Made by a program: the position numbers and the translations under genes
The notes under the pieces: model-generated
Database searches by the model: none
What the model saw: only the letters and a program-made list of their open reading frames with translations
Told to the model about the DNA's origin: nothing
Origin: Streptomyces sp. JB150
GTDB taxonomy: Bacteria; Actinomycetota; Actinomycetes; Streptomycetales; Streptomycetaceae
Length of the DNA stretch: 64,000 bases
Direction: 5' to 3'
Assembly (NCBI RefSeq): GCF_011193355.1
Contig: NZ_CP049780.1
Location: forward strand, 5,786,445 to 5,850,444
Shown: positions 47,998-56,699 of the stretch, piece after piece
Layout: each line of letters opens with the position of its first letter
How positions within the stretch are numbered: position 1 is the first letter of the stretch

Positions 47998-48760
47998 CCT
48001 CCGGCGGTTCGGGGCAGGGGGCGTTGCGGCTCCCCCTGGGTGTGCGGTGCGGTCGTGATGCGGGAAGTGCACGCGTGCGGCCGGGGCCGGTCGCCTGCGG
48101 TGGGCGTGAGTGACGTGCACGCGTGGGGGCGGGTGGGCAGTCGCTCCGGCGGGGCGTGGTGTGTGTCACGCGGAGGACCGGGGCGCCCACGCCGTGTCGG
48201 GCGCGCCCGGACTTCCTCCAGCACCTCCGGCGATGTGGGGGCAGGGGCGTTGCGGCTGCCCCCTGGGGTGCCTCCGGTCGGCGGGTCGGTGAGGTGGTGG
48301 GCACGGCAGAGGTGCACGCGTGGAGCCGAGCCGGTCGCCTGCGGTGGGCATGGGTGACGTGCACGCACGGGGGCGGGCGGGCTGTCGCTTCTGGTGGGGC
48401 GTGGGTGGGTGTACGCGGAGGACCTGGGCGCCCAACCCGTGTCCGGGCGCGTCCGGAACCTACGCGTGCCGCTCGCCGACGTACGTGGTGACGCGCACGC
48501 GCGTGGGCGGCGGGCAGCGTCTCGGGCGGTTGCCGCCCGCGTGGCTGGGTGGTGTGTGTACGGGGCCGGGGCGCCCTCGCCGTTTGCGGGCGCGTCCGGG
48601 AGTCCTTCATCGCCACCCAGTGGGTGCCCTTCGGTGGTTCCGGGCGGGGGGCGTGCGGCCGTCCTTGATGTGCCGCTCGCCTGCGGGGCGGTGAGACGCG
48701 CCGCGCCGGGGGCGGTGGGCGGACGCTCGGGTGGTTGCCGCACGTGGTGGGGCGTGGGAC
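47963..48760. repeat. Array of diverged ~240-bp repeats
   Basis: Units start at about 47963, 48203, 48448 and 48590. The first two are full length (~240 bp) and share GGGGCAGGGGGCGTTGCGGCT, CGGTCGCCTGCGGTGGGC, GTGACGTGCACGC, GGGGCGTGG and GGCGCCC blocks in the same order; the third is shortened and the fourth is degraded. The first unit begins inside the last codons of the HExxH gene. Both strands show long frames only because the DNA is GC-rich and repetitive. Confidence 0.75.
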
Positions 48761-48959
48761 GCCGCGTGGCGGGCTGTTCACCGACCCCCGGCCGGCTCCC
48801 GAGTGGTGGGGTGGGGGCGCGTACGGATGGGGTCGAGGGTGTGGGCTGCGGCGCCGCCCTGGACGGAGGCCGGTCGGCAGTCAGCGGGGCGGAACCGGTC
48901 CGGGCGGTGGTGGTGGCGAAAGGGGGGTGAACAGGCGCGCGAATGGTCAGGATGGAGGC
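48001..48959. other. 959-nt non-coding region before arginine deiminase
   Basis: Apart from the repeat array this stretch has no recognisable gene. Frames of 100-370 codons exist on both strands but they change composition at repeat boundaries and match no family I know. The right end (48760-48959) carries the upstream region of the arginine deiminase gene; no clear promoter hexamers. Confidence 0.65.
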
Positions 48960-50183
48960 ATGGGATTCCATGTCGACTCCGAGGCCGGGCGGCTGCGCCA
49001 CGTCATCCTGCACCGGCCGGATCTGGAGCTCAAAAGGCTCACCCCCAGCAACAAGGACGCCCTGCTCTTCGACGACGTGCTGTGGGTCCGCCGGGCGCGG
49101 GCCGAGCACGACGGGTTCGCCGACGTGCTGCGCGACCGCGGCGTCACCGTGCACCTCTTCGGCGACCTGCTCACCGAGGCCCTGGAGATCCCGGCGGCCC
49201 GGGCGCTCGTCCTCGACCGGGTCTTCCACGAGAAGGAGTACGGTCCGCTCGCCACCGACCACCTCCGCGCCGCCTTCGAGACGCTGCCCGCCCGGGAGCT
49301 GGCGGAGGCGCTGGTCGGCGGGATGACGAAGCGGGAGTTCCTGGAGGCGCACCCGGAGCCGGTGTCGGTGCGGTTCCATGTGATGGACCTCGACGACTTC
49401 CTGCTGCGTCCGCTGCCCAACCACCTGTTCACCCGGGACACCTCCGCCTGGATCTACGACGGCGTCTCCATCAACGCGATGCGCTGGCCCGCCCGCCAGC
49501 GGGAGACGGTGCACTTCGAGGCGATCTACCGCCACCACCCGCTCTTCCGCCGCGAGGACTTCCACCTCTGGTCGGAGGGACAGGCCGACTACCCCTCCAC
49601 CATCGAGGGCGGCGACGTCCTCGTCATCGGCAACGGCGCCGTCCTGATCGGCATGAGCGAGCGCACCACCCCGCAGGCCGTCGAGATGCTCGCGCACAAG
49701 CTGTTCGCGGCCGGTTCCGCCCGCACGATCGTGGCGCTCGACATGCCGAAGCGGCGCGCCCTGATGCACCTCGACACCGTGATGACGATGGTCGACGGGG
49801 ACACCTTCACGCAGTACGCCGGTCTCGGCATGCTCCGCTCCTACACCATCGAACCCGGCACCGAGGACAAGGAGCTGAAGGTCACCGACCATCCGCCGGA
49901 GCACATGCACCGCGCCATCGCCGCCGCGCTCGGCCTCAGCGAGATCCGCGTGCTGACCGCCACCCAGGACGTGCACGCCGCCGAGCGGGAGCAGTGGGAC
50001 GACGGCTGCAACGTCCTCGCCGTCGAGCCCGGCGTGGTCGTCGCCTACGAGCGCAACTCCACCACCAACACCCATCTGCGCAAGCAGGGCATCGAGGTGA
50101 TCGAGATCCCGGGCAGCGAGCTGGGCCGGGGCCGGGGCGGGCCGCGCTGTATGAGCTGTCCGGTGCAGCGGGACGCCGTATGA
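48960..50183 (+). CDS. arcA: Arginine deiminase
   Basis: 407 residues, full length. Marks: [26 protein letters not shown] (substrate-binding Asp), I-E-G-G-D-V (Glu-Asp-guanidinium site), H-L-D-T-V-M-T and the nucleophilic cysteine in P-R-C-M-S-C-P-V near the end. It converts arginine to citrulline and ammonia in the cytoplasm. The start is where homologues begin; GGAGG is very close to it and AGG lies eight nt upstream. The ornithine carbamoyltransferase gene follows, giving two of the three steps of the ADI pathway. Confidence 0.95.
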   Translation: MGFHVDSEAGRLRHVILHRPDLELKRLTPSNKDALLFDDVLWVRRARAEHDGFADVLRDRGVTVHLFGDLLTEALEIPAARALVLDRVFHEKEYGPLATDHLRAAFETLPARELAEALVGGMTKREFLEAHPEPVSVRFHVMDLDDFLLRPLPNHLFTRDTSAWIYDGVSINAMRWPARQRETVHFEAIYRHHPLFRREDFHLWSEGQADYPSTIEGGDVLVIGNGAVLIGMSERTTPQAVEMLAHKLFAAGSARTIVALDMPKRRALMHLDTVMTMVDGDTFTQYAGLGMLRSYTIEPGTEDKELKVTDHPPEHMHRAIAAALGLSEIRVLTATQDVHAAEREQWDDGCNVLAVEPGVVVAYERNSTTNTHLRKQGIEVIEIPGSELGRGRGGPRCMSCPVQRDAV

Positions 50184-50284
50184 GCACCGGCCGGGCCGGC
50201 AACGGGACACACTCCGCATAGTCATGTGAAGAGTCGTATAGACTTCCAGTCGTCCTGCCGTCGTCCCCGTACCTGGAGCGCCCC

Positions 50285-51292
50285 ATGGCGACCGTCCCGA
50301 CCGCCCTCGCCGGCCGTCACTTCCTCAAGGAGCTCGACTTCACCGAGCAGGAGTTCCTGGGGCTGATCGAGCTGGCCGCCGAGCTGAAGGCGGCCAAGAA
50401 GGCCGGGACCGAGACCCCGTATCTGCGCGGCAGGAACATCGCGCTGATCTTCGAGAAGACCTCCACCCGCACCCGCTGCGCCTTCGAGGTCGCCGCCGCC
50501 GACCAGGGCGCCCGCACCACCTACCTCGACCCCTCCGGCTCGCAGATCGGGCACAAGGAGTCCGTGAAGGACACCGCCCGCGTCCTCGGCCGGATGTTCG
50601 ACGCCATCGAGTACCGGGGCGACAGCCAGGCCGGCGTCGAGGAGCTGGCCGCGCACGCCGGGGTGCCGGTCTACAACGGTCTCACCGACGACTGGCACCC
50701 CACCCAGATGCTCGCCGACGTGCTCACCATGACCGAGCACACCACCAAGCCGGTCAAGGAGATCACCTTCGCCTACCTCGGCGACGCCCGCTTCAACATG
50801 GGCAACTCCTACCTCGTCACCGGCGCCCTGCTCGGCATGGACGTCCGGATCGTCGCCCCGAAGTCCTACTGGCCCGCCCAGACAATCGTCGACCGTGCCC
50901 GCGAGCTGGCCGGGACGAGCGGCGCCCGGATCACCCTCACCGAGTCCGTCGCGGAGGGCGTGCGCGGCGCCGACTTCGTCGCCACCGACGTCTGGGTGTC
51001 CATGGGCGAGCCCAAGGAGGTCTGGGACGAGCGGATCGCCGCCCTCGGCCCGTACGCGGTCACGATGGACGTGCTGCGCGCCACCGGCAACCCGGACGTG
51101 CGGTTCCTGCACTGCCTGCCCGCCTTCCACGACCTGGGCACCGAGGTCGGCCGCGAGATCCACGAGCGCCACGGCCTTCAGTCCCTGGAGGTCACCGACG
51201 AGGTGTTCGAGTCGGCGCACTCGGTCGTCTTCGACGAGGCCGAGAACCGGCTGCACACCATCAAGGCCGTCCTCGTCGCCACGCTCGCCTGA
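50285..51292 (+). CDS. argF: Ornithine carbamoyltransferase
   Basis: 335 residues. Carbamoyl phosphate-binding motif F-E-K-T-S-T-R-T-R at about 58-66 and ornithine-site motif [10 protein letters not shown] near 270. GGAG six nt before the ATG. Located 101 nt after arginine deiminase, so it probably acts in the catabolic direction (citrulline to ornithine plus carbamoyl phosphate, ArcB role), but the sequence alone cannot separate this from the biosynthetic ArgF role. A carbamate kinase gene is not in the window. Confidence 0.95.
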   Translation: MATVPTALAGRHFLKELDFTEQEFLGLIELAAELKAAKKAGTETPYLRGRNIALIFEKTSTRTRCAFEVAAADQGARTTYLDPSGSQIGHKESVKDTARVLGRMFDAIEYRGDSQAGVEELAAHAGVPVYNGLTDDWHPTQMLADVLTMTEHTTKPVKEITFAYLGDARFNMGNSYLVTGALLGMDVRIVAPKSYWPAQTIVDRARELAGTSGARITLTESVAEGVRGADFVATDVWVSMGEPKEVWDERIAALGPYAVTMDVLRATGNPDVRFLHCLPAFHDLGTEVGREIHERHGLQSLEVTDEVFESAHSVVFDEAENRLHTIKAVLVATLA

Positions 51293-51428
51293 GCGGAGCG
51301 CGTCACACGCGGTATCCCGCCCGGGCGACCGGGCCTTATGCTGTCCGGCGGCCCGGAGCCACCCCTTCCGCAGCCGCCGCGCGCCCCACCCGGGCGCATG
51401 TCCGTCCCCAGAAACGAGCACCACCCGC

Positions 51429-52874
51429 ATGCCCCGCATCAAATCCCCCGCCCTCCTGGTCGCCGAATCCGGCGCCGACCGCGAGGGCCACGGCCTCCGC
51501 CGCACGATGGGCCTGTTCCAGCTGATCTGCTTCGGCGTCGGCGCGATCGTCGGCACCGGCATCTTCGTCGGCCTGTCCGACTCGGTGGCCCAGGCCGGCC
51601 CGGCCGTCGTCGTCTCCTTCGTCCTCGCCGCGATCACCTGCGTGTTCACCGCGTTCGCCTTCGCCGAGCTGGGCGGCGCGATCCCGGTCTCCGGCTCCTC
51701 GTACTCCTTCGCCTACGCCGGACTCGGCGAGACCACCGCCTTCCTGGTCGGCTGGTGCCTGTTGCTGGAGTACGGCGTCTCCGTCTCCGCCGTCGCGGTC
51801 GGCTGGAGCCAGTACGTCAACGAACTCCTCGACAGCCTGATCGGCATCCAGCTGCCCGCCGCGCTCTCCGCGAGCCCCGGCGACGGCGGCGCCGTGAACC
51901 TCCCGGCGGTCATCGTCATCGCCATGGCCGCCCTGCTGCTGGTGCGCGGCGTGCGCGAGAGCGCCCGCGCCACCGCCGCCATGGCCGTGCTCAAGCTGGC
52001 CATCCTCGTCGCCTTCTGCGCGATCGGCTTCAGCGCCTTCCAGGACGGCAACCTGATGCCGTTCGCGCCGGCCGGCCTCGCCGGGATCGGCGCCGGCACC
52101 ACGGCCGCCTTCTTCTCGTACATCGGCTTCGACGCGATCACCACGGCCGGCGAGGAGGCGAAGAACCCGCGCCGGGACATCCCCGTCGCGATCCTCGTCT
52201 GCATCGGCCTGGTCACCCTGCTGTACTGCGCGGTCGCCCTCGCCGCGACCGGCGCCATCGGCGGCGACGCGGTCGGCGGGCAGCCCGCCGCGCTGTCGTA
52301 CGTCGTCAACGAGGTCACCGGCTCCGGCATCGGCGGCGGCATCATCGCCTTCGGCGCGGTCGTCGCCATCGCCTCCGTGGTGCTCGCCGTGATGTACGGC
52401 CAGAGCCGCATCCTGATGTCGATGGCCCGCGACGGCCTGGTCCCGGCCGTCTTCGAGAAGGTCTCGCCGCGCACCGCCACCCCCGTCGCGGGCACCCTGA
52501 TCATCGCGGTCGTCTTCGCCGTCCCGGCGGCCTTCTCCTCGCTGGACGCCGTGGTCAACCTGTGCACCATCGGCACGCTCGCGGTCATGGCCGCGGTCAA
52601 CGTCGCGGTGATCGCGCTGCGCCGCCGCGAGCCGGACCTGCCCCGCACCTTCCGGGTGCCGCTGTACCCCGTGCTGCCGCTGCTCGGCGTCGGCTGCTGC
52701 CTGTACCTGATGTACGAGACGGGCTGGACGACCTGGGTGCAGTTCGCCGTCTTCCTCGTCGTCGGCCTGCTGGTCTACCTCGGCTACGGGCGCCGCAGGT
52801 CGCGGCTGGCGCGGACCGGCGTCACGCCGGACGCTGACGCCACTGACGCTGACGCGGTACCGCAGCCAGTCTGA
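51429..52874 (+). CDS. APC family amino acid permease
   Basis: 481 residues with about 12 membrane helices. The consensus G-V-G-A-I-V-G-T-G-I-F-V-G-L lies in TM1, then F-A-F-A-E-L-G-G-A-I-P-V-S-G-S-S-Y-S-F in TM2-3 and F-F-S-Y-I-G-F-D-A-I-T-T-A-G-E-E in TM6, as in the cationic amino acid transporter (CAT/YfnA) branch. Its place after arcA and argF suggests uptake of arginine or exchange with ornithine; this is inference. The ribosome site is poor (GAGCACCACCCGC). Its 3' end overlaps the convergent ATP-binding protein gene by 53 nt. Confidence 0.9.
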   Translation: MPRIKSPALLVAESGADREGHGLRRTMGLFQLICFGVGAIVGTGIFVGLSDSVAQAGPAVVVSFVLAAITCVFTAFAFAELGGAIPVSGSSYSFAYAGLGETTAFLVGWCLLLEYGVSVSAVAVGWSQYVNELLDSLIGIQLPAALSASPGDGGAVNLPAVIVIAMAALLLVRGVRESARATAAMAVLKLAILVAFCAIGFSAFQDGNLMPFAPAGLAGIGAGTTAAFFSYIGFDAITTAGEEAKNPRRDIPVAILVCIGLVTLLYCAVALAATGAIGGDAVGGQPAALSYVVNEVTGSGIGGGIIAFGAVVAIASVVLAVMYGQSRILMSMARDGLVPAVFEKVSPRTATPVAGTLIIAVVFAVPAAFSSLDAVVNLCTIGTLAVMAAVNVAVIALRRREPDLPRTFRVPLYPVLPLLGVGCCLYLMYETGWTTWVQFAVFLVVGLLVYLGYGRRRSRLARTGVTPDADATDADAVPQPV

Positions 52875-53271
52875 ACCACACCGCCTTGCCGGACTCGGTG
52901 GGGCGGTGACCGCACGCCGCGCTGAGGGCGCGGATCAGCAGCAGTCCGCGCCCGCCCTCCTGCCAGAGGTCCGGCTCGCTGTCGGCCGCGTGCGCGAGGT
53001 CGCCGGGCGGCGCCGGGTCCGGGTCGTGCACCTCGACCGTGCAGCCGTTCGGCAGCACCTCCACGACCAGCTCGATCGGGGCGTCCCCCGCGGTGTGCTC
53101 GACGGCGTTGGCGACCAGCTCCGCCGTCAGCAGCTCGGCCGTGTCGGTGTCGCTCGCGTGCTCCAGCTCGGCCAGGGCGGTACGGACCAGTGCGCGGGCC
53201 ACGGGCACGGCCGCCGTCGAGTGCGGCAGCGCGAGGCGCCAGCAGGCGGGGGGTGAGGGGCGTTCGTGCAA
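52822..53271 (-). CDS. ATP-binding anti-sigma kinase-like protein (RsbW/HATPase_c)
   Basis: About 149 residues. GHKL ATPase motifs: N box E-L-V-A-N-A-V-E-H-T (about 50-59), G1 region V-H-D-P-D-P-A-P-P and G2 R-G-L-L-L-I-R-A-L-S. In streptomycetes this family of small ATP-binding proteins regulates sigma factors and STAS proteins; a partner-switching module lies at 12.7-16.5 kb but 36 kb away. The start is uncertain: the frame opens with TTG at 53271 without a strong ribosome site. The 3' end overlaps the convergent permease gene. Confidence 0.8.
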   Translation of the reverse strand: MHERPSPPACWRLALPHSTAAVPVARALVRTALAELEHASDTDTAELLTAELVANAVEHTAGDAPIELVVEVLPNGCTVEVHDPDPAPPGDLAHAADSEPDLWQEGGRGLLLIRALSAACGHRPTESGKAVWFRLAAVPRQRQWRQRPA

Positions 53272-53440
53272 GGCGAGTCCGTTCGTGGCGCAGGTCTCCC
53301 GCAGTCGGGCACAGGCTGTCCTGCTGTCGACAACCGATGGTACGGGGCGGCCCGCCGAAGCCCTCCGGGGGGCGCCGGCCCGTTACCGGGCTGTGGTCGT
53401 GCGGGCGATGTCCGGTCACACCGTGACATCTGCCCACCCG

Positions 53441-53490
53441 GCGTATCGCGCACTCATGACGACAGTCACGGATAGGTGATAAATTCATCA
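53441..53490 (+). promoter_or_regulatory. Candidate operator/promoter region of the aromatic CoA operon
   Basis: GCGTATCGCGC at 53441-53451 repeats a motif found twice, inverted, in the ligase/dehydrogenase divergent region (59299-59305 and 59330-59336). Just downstream TGATAAATTCATCA (53477-53490) is a near-palindrome (12 of 14) in an unusually AT-rich patch that could include a -10 element. Both precede the enoyl-CoA hydratase ATG at 53524. Confidence 0.4.
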
Positions 53491-53523
53491 GGCACCCTCC
53501 CTCTGCCGAGGAGGCCGTCCGCC

Positions 53524-54351
53524 ATGAGTCCCTTCACCGGCTCCGCCGCCCGCACCCCCCGCTGGCGGCATCTGCGCGTCGGCCTCGCCGACGGCGTCGC
53601 CACCGTCACCCTCGCCCGCCCCGAGAAACTCAACGCACTCACCTTCGGCGCCTACGCCGACCTGCGGGACCTGCTCGCCGAGCTGTCCCGGGAACGGGCC
53701 GTGCGCGCCCTGGTGCTGGCCGGCGAGGGGCGCGGCTTCTGCTCCGGCGGCGACGTCGACGAGATCATCGGCGCCACCCTCGCCATGGACACCGCCCGGC
53801 TCCTCGACTTCAACCGCATGACCGGCCAGGTGGTCCGCGCGATCCGCGAATGCCCGTTCCCCGTGATCGCGGCGGTGCACGGAGTGGCCGCGGGCGCCGG
53901 CGCGGTCCTCGCCCTCGCCGCCGACTTCCGCGTCGCCGACCCCACCGCCCGCTTCGCCTTCCTCTTCACCCGCGTCGGCCTCTCCGGCGGCGACATGGGC
54001 GCCGCCTACCTGCTGCCCCGCGTCGTCGGCCTCGGCCACGCCACCCGCCTGCTGATGCTCGGCGAACCTGTCCGGGCCGCGGAGGCCGAACGCATCGGCC
54101 TGATCAGCCACCTCACCGACGACGGCGGCGCCGACGAGGCCGCCCGGACCCTCGCCCACCGCCTCGCCGAGGGCCCCGCCCTGGCATACGCCCAGACCAA
54201 GGCCCTCCTCACCGCCGAGCTGGACATGCCCCTGGCCGCGTCCGTCGAACTGGACGCCTCGACCCAGGCGCTCCTCATGACCGGCGACGACTACCGGGAG
54301 TTCCACAAGGCGTTCACCGAGAAGCGCCCCCCGAAATGGAGCGGACGGTGA
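53524..54351 (+). CDS. Enoyl-CoA hydratase/isomerase family protein
   Basis: 275 residues of the crotonase fold. Oxyanion-hole segments are L-A-R-P-E-K-L-N-A-L-T-F and G-E-G-R-G-F-C-S-G-G-D-V-D; the second, A-A-V-H-G-V-A-A-G-A-G-A-V-L-A-L, is also typical. ATG 53524 was preferred (GAGGAGG nine nt upstream) over an upstream in-frame codon. It starts an operon with the fused hydroxylase/reductase (stop and next start overlap as GTGA), so it probably hydrates an unsaturated ring-derived CoA thioester after dearomatisation. Confidence 0.92.
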   Translation: MSPFTGSAARTPRWRHLRVGLADGVATVTLARPEKLNALTFGAYADLRDLLAELSRERAVRALVLAGEGRGFCSGGDVDEIIGATLAMDTARLLDFNRMTGQVVRAIRECPFPVIAAVHGVAAGAGAVLALAADFRVADPTARFAFLFTRVGLSGGDMGAAYLLPRVVGLGHATRLLMLGEPVRAAEAERIGLISHLTDDGGADEAARTLAHRLAEGPALAYAQTKALLTAELDMPLAASVELDASTQALLMTGDDYREFHKAFTEKRPPKWSGR

Positions 54352-56699
54352 CCACGACGCGCCCAGGGGCGCGGGGAACTGCGCGACCGACCACGAACGG
54401 CCCGCAGCCGCCCGGGACGCCGAGCCACCCCCTGCGCATCGCGATCATCGGCGGAGGCCCCGGCGGCCTCTACGCCGCGGCCCTGCTGAAACGCCTGGAC
54501 CCGCGACGCGCCGTCACGGTCTGGGAACGCAACGCCCCCGACGACACCTTCGGCTTCGGCGTCGTCCTCTCCGACGAGACCCTCGGCGGCATCGAACACG
54601 CCGACCCCGTCGTCCACGAAGCCCTCCAGCGCCACTTCGTCCGCTGGGACGACATCCACATCACCCACCGCGGCACCCGCCACACCTCCGGCGGCCACGG
54701 CTTCGCCGCCCTCGGCAGGAAACGCCTCCTGCAGATCCTGCACGAGCGCTGCCGAAGCCTCGGCGTGGACCTGCGCTTCCGCACCCAGGCCCCGCACCCC
54801 GCCCGGCTCACCGAGTCCCACGACCTGGTCATCGCGGCCGACGGCCTCCACAGCACCACCCGCGACGCCTACGCCCAGGTCTTCCGCCCCCACCTCACCC
54901 CCCACCGCTGCCGCTACATCTGGCTCGCCGCCGACTTCCCCCTCGACGCGTTCCGCTTCGACATCGCCGAGACCGAACACGGCGTGATGCAACTGCACGC
55001 CTACCCCTACGCGCCCGACGCCTCCACCGTGATCGTCGAGATGCGCGAGGAGGTCTGGCGGGCCGCCGGCTTCGACGTCATGGACGAGCGGGAATCCGTC
55101 GACCGCTGCGCCAAGATCTTCGCCGACGCCCTGCGCGGCCGTCCGCTCCAGTCGAACAAGTCGGCCTGGACGCGGTTCCGCACGGTCGTCAACGAACACT
55201 GGTCGGCCGGCAACCTGGTGCTGCTCGGCGACGCCGCCCACACCGCGCACTTCTCCATCGGCTCCGGCACCAAGCTCGCCGTCGAGGACGCCCTCGCCCT
55301 CGCCGCCTGCCTGGACGAACAGCCGTCGCTGGACACGGCGCTCGCCGCCTACGAGGAGGAGCGCAAGCCGGTCGTCGCCTCCACCCAGCGCGCGGCCAGC
55401 GCCAGCCTGGAGTGGTTCGAGAACCTGGCCCTGTACCGGGACCAGCCGCCCCGCCAGTTCGCCTTCAACCTGCTCACCCGCAGCCGCCGCGTCACCCACG
55501 ACAACCTGCGGCTGCGCGACGCCCGCTTCACCCGGGCCGTGGAACGCGAGTTCGGCTGCCCGCCGGGCACTCCGCCGATGTTCACCCCGTTCCGGCTGCG
55601 CGGACTGACCCTGCGCAACCGGGTCGTCGTCTCGCCCATGGACATGTACTCGGCGGTCGACGGCGTCCCCGGCGACTTCCACCTCGTCCACCTGGGCGCA
55701 CGGGCGCTCGGCGGCGCCGGACTGGTGATGACGGAGATGGTGTGCGTCAGCGAGCAGGGGCGGATCACCCCCGGCTGCGCCGGCCTCTACACCGGCCGGC
55801 AGACCGAGGCCTGGCGGCGGATCACCGACTTCGTGCACCACCAGGCCCCGGGCACCGCGATCGGCGTGCAGCTCGGTCACTCGGGGCGCAAGGGCTCCAC
55901 CCGGGTGATGTGGGAGGGCATCGACGAGCCGCTGCCCGACGGCAACTGGCCGCTCGTGGCCGCCTCCCCGCTGCCGTACAAACCGGGCAGCCAGACGCCG
56001 CGCGAGCTGACCCGCGCCCAACTCACCGACTTGCGCGAGCAGTTCGCGGCCGCCGCCGGCCGGGCCGCGCGCGCCGGGTTCGACCTGCTCGAACTGCACT
56101 GCGGGCACGGCTATCTGCTCTCCGGCTTCCTCTCCCCGCTCACCAACCGCCGCACCGACGCCTACGGCGGATCCCTGGAGCGACGGCTGCGCTTCCCGCT
56201 GGAGGTCTTCGACGCCGTACGCGCCGTATGGCCCGGGGAGCGGCCCATGACCGTGCGGATCTCCGCCACCGACTGGGCCGAGGGCGGCACCACCGCCGAC
56301 GACGCCGTCGAGATCGCCCGTGCCTTCGCCGCGCACGGCGCCGACGCGATCGACGTGTCGACCGGGCAGGTGGTGGCCGACGAGCGGCCGCGGTTCGGGC
56401 GCTCCTACCAGACCCCGTTCGCCGACCGCATCCGCCACGAGGTCCGCGTCCCGGTCGTCGCCGTCGGCGCGATCTCCTCCTGGGACGACGTCAACTCCCT
56501 CATCCTGGCCGGGCGGACCGACCTGTGCGCGCTGGCCCGCCCGCACCTGTACGACCCGCACTGGACGCTGCACGCGGCGGCCGAACAGGGCTACGAGGGT
56601 CCGGGCGTCGTCTGGCCGGCGCCCTACCGCGCGGGCAGCAGGCGGCCCCGCACGGGGCGTACGGACGCGCCCAAGCCCCGCCTCACTCTGCGGAGTTGA
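54348..56699 (+). CDS. Fused FAD monooxygenase/old-yellow-enzyme reductase (2-aminobenzoyl-CoA or salicylyl-CoA type)
   Basis: 783 residues. N-terminal FAD hydroxylase domain: dinucleotide motif I-G-G-G-P-G-G-L-Y-A-A at about 34 and V-L-L-G-D-A-A-H-T-A-H-F-S-I-G-S-G at about 290. C-terminal FMN reductase of the old yellow enzyme family from about 410: N-R-V-V-V-S-P-M-D-M-Y, G-H-S-G-R-K-G-S-T and L-H-C-G-H-G-Y-L-L-S-G-F-L-S-P. This fusion is found in 2-aminobenzoyl-CoA monooxygenase/reductase and in salicylyl-CoA 5-hydroxylase. GTG 54348 overlaps the hydratase stop and follows GGAG by six nt. Its first ~25 residues are encoded by a dispersed repeat element. The 3' end overlaps the convergent PaaX gene by 17 nt. 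Confidence 0.9.
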   Translation: MTTTRPGARGTARPTTNGPQPPGTPSHPLRIAIIGGGPGGLYAAALLKRLDPRRAVTVWERNAPDDTFGFGVVLSDETLGGIEHADPVVHEALQRHFVRWDDIHITHRGTRHTSGGHGFAALGRKRLLQILHERCRSLGVDLRFRTQAPHPARLTESHDLVIAADGLHSTTRDAYAQVFRPHLTPHRCRYIWLAADFPLDAFRFDIAETEHGVMQLHAYPYAPDASTVIVEMREEVWRAAGFDVMDERESVDRCAKIFADALRGRPLQSNKSAWTRFRTVVNEHWSAGNLVLLGDAAHTAHFSIGSGTKLAVEDALALAACLDEQPSLDTALAAYEEERKPVVASTQRAASASLEWFENLALYRDQPPRQFAFNLLTRSRRVTHDNLRLRDARFTRAVEREFGCPPGTPPMFTPFRLRGLTLRNRVVVSPMDMYSAVDGVPGDFHLVHLGARALGGAGLVMTEMVCVSEQGRITPGCAGLYTGRQTEAWRRITDFVHHQAPGTAIGVQLGHSGRKGSTRVMWEGIDEPLPDGNWPLVAASPLPYKPGSQTPRELTRAQLTDLREQFAAAAGRAARAGFDLLELHCGHGYLLSGFLSPLTNRRTDAYGGSLERRLRFPLEVFDAVRAVWPGERPMTVRISATDWAEGGTTADDAVEIARAFAAHGADAIDVSTGQVVADERPRFGRSYQTPFADRIRHEVRVPVVAVGAISSWDDVNSLILAGRTDLCALARPHLYDPHWTLHAAAEQGYEGPGVVWPAPYRAGSRRPRTGRTDAPKPRLTLRS
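54365..54412 (+). repeat. Dispersed repeat copy 2, inside a coding region
   Basis: AGGGGCGCGGGGAACTGCGC followed by GACC (54365-54388) is identical to the inverted copy at 28651-28674, and similarity continues through A-C-G-G-C-C-C-G-C-A to about 54412. Here it lies within the first codons of the fused hydroxylase gene. Confidence 0.75.

Noticed and set aside
48001..48959. Long open frames on both strands of the repeat region
   Set aside because: They follow the repeat periodicity, use non-native amino-acid mixes (His/Arg/Pro/Cys-rich) and have no ribosome sites or family match.
50184..50284. ArgR box upstream of the ornithine carbamoyltransferase gene (GCATAGTCATGTG, GTCGTATAGAC)
   Set aside because: Only partial similarity to known arginine operators; not enough symmetry to call.
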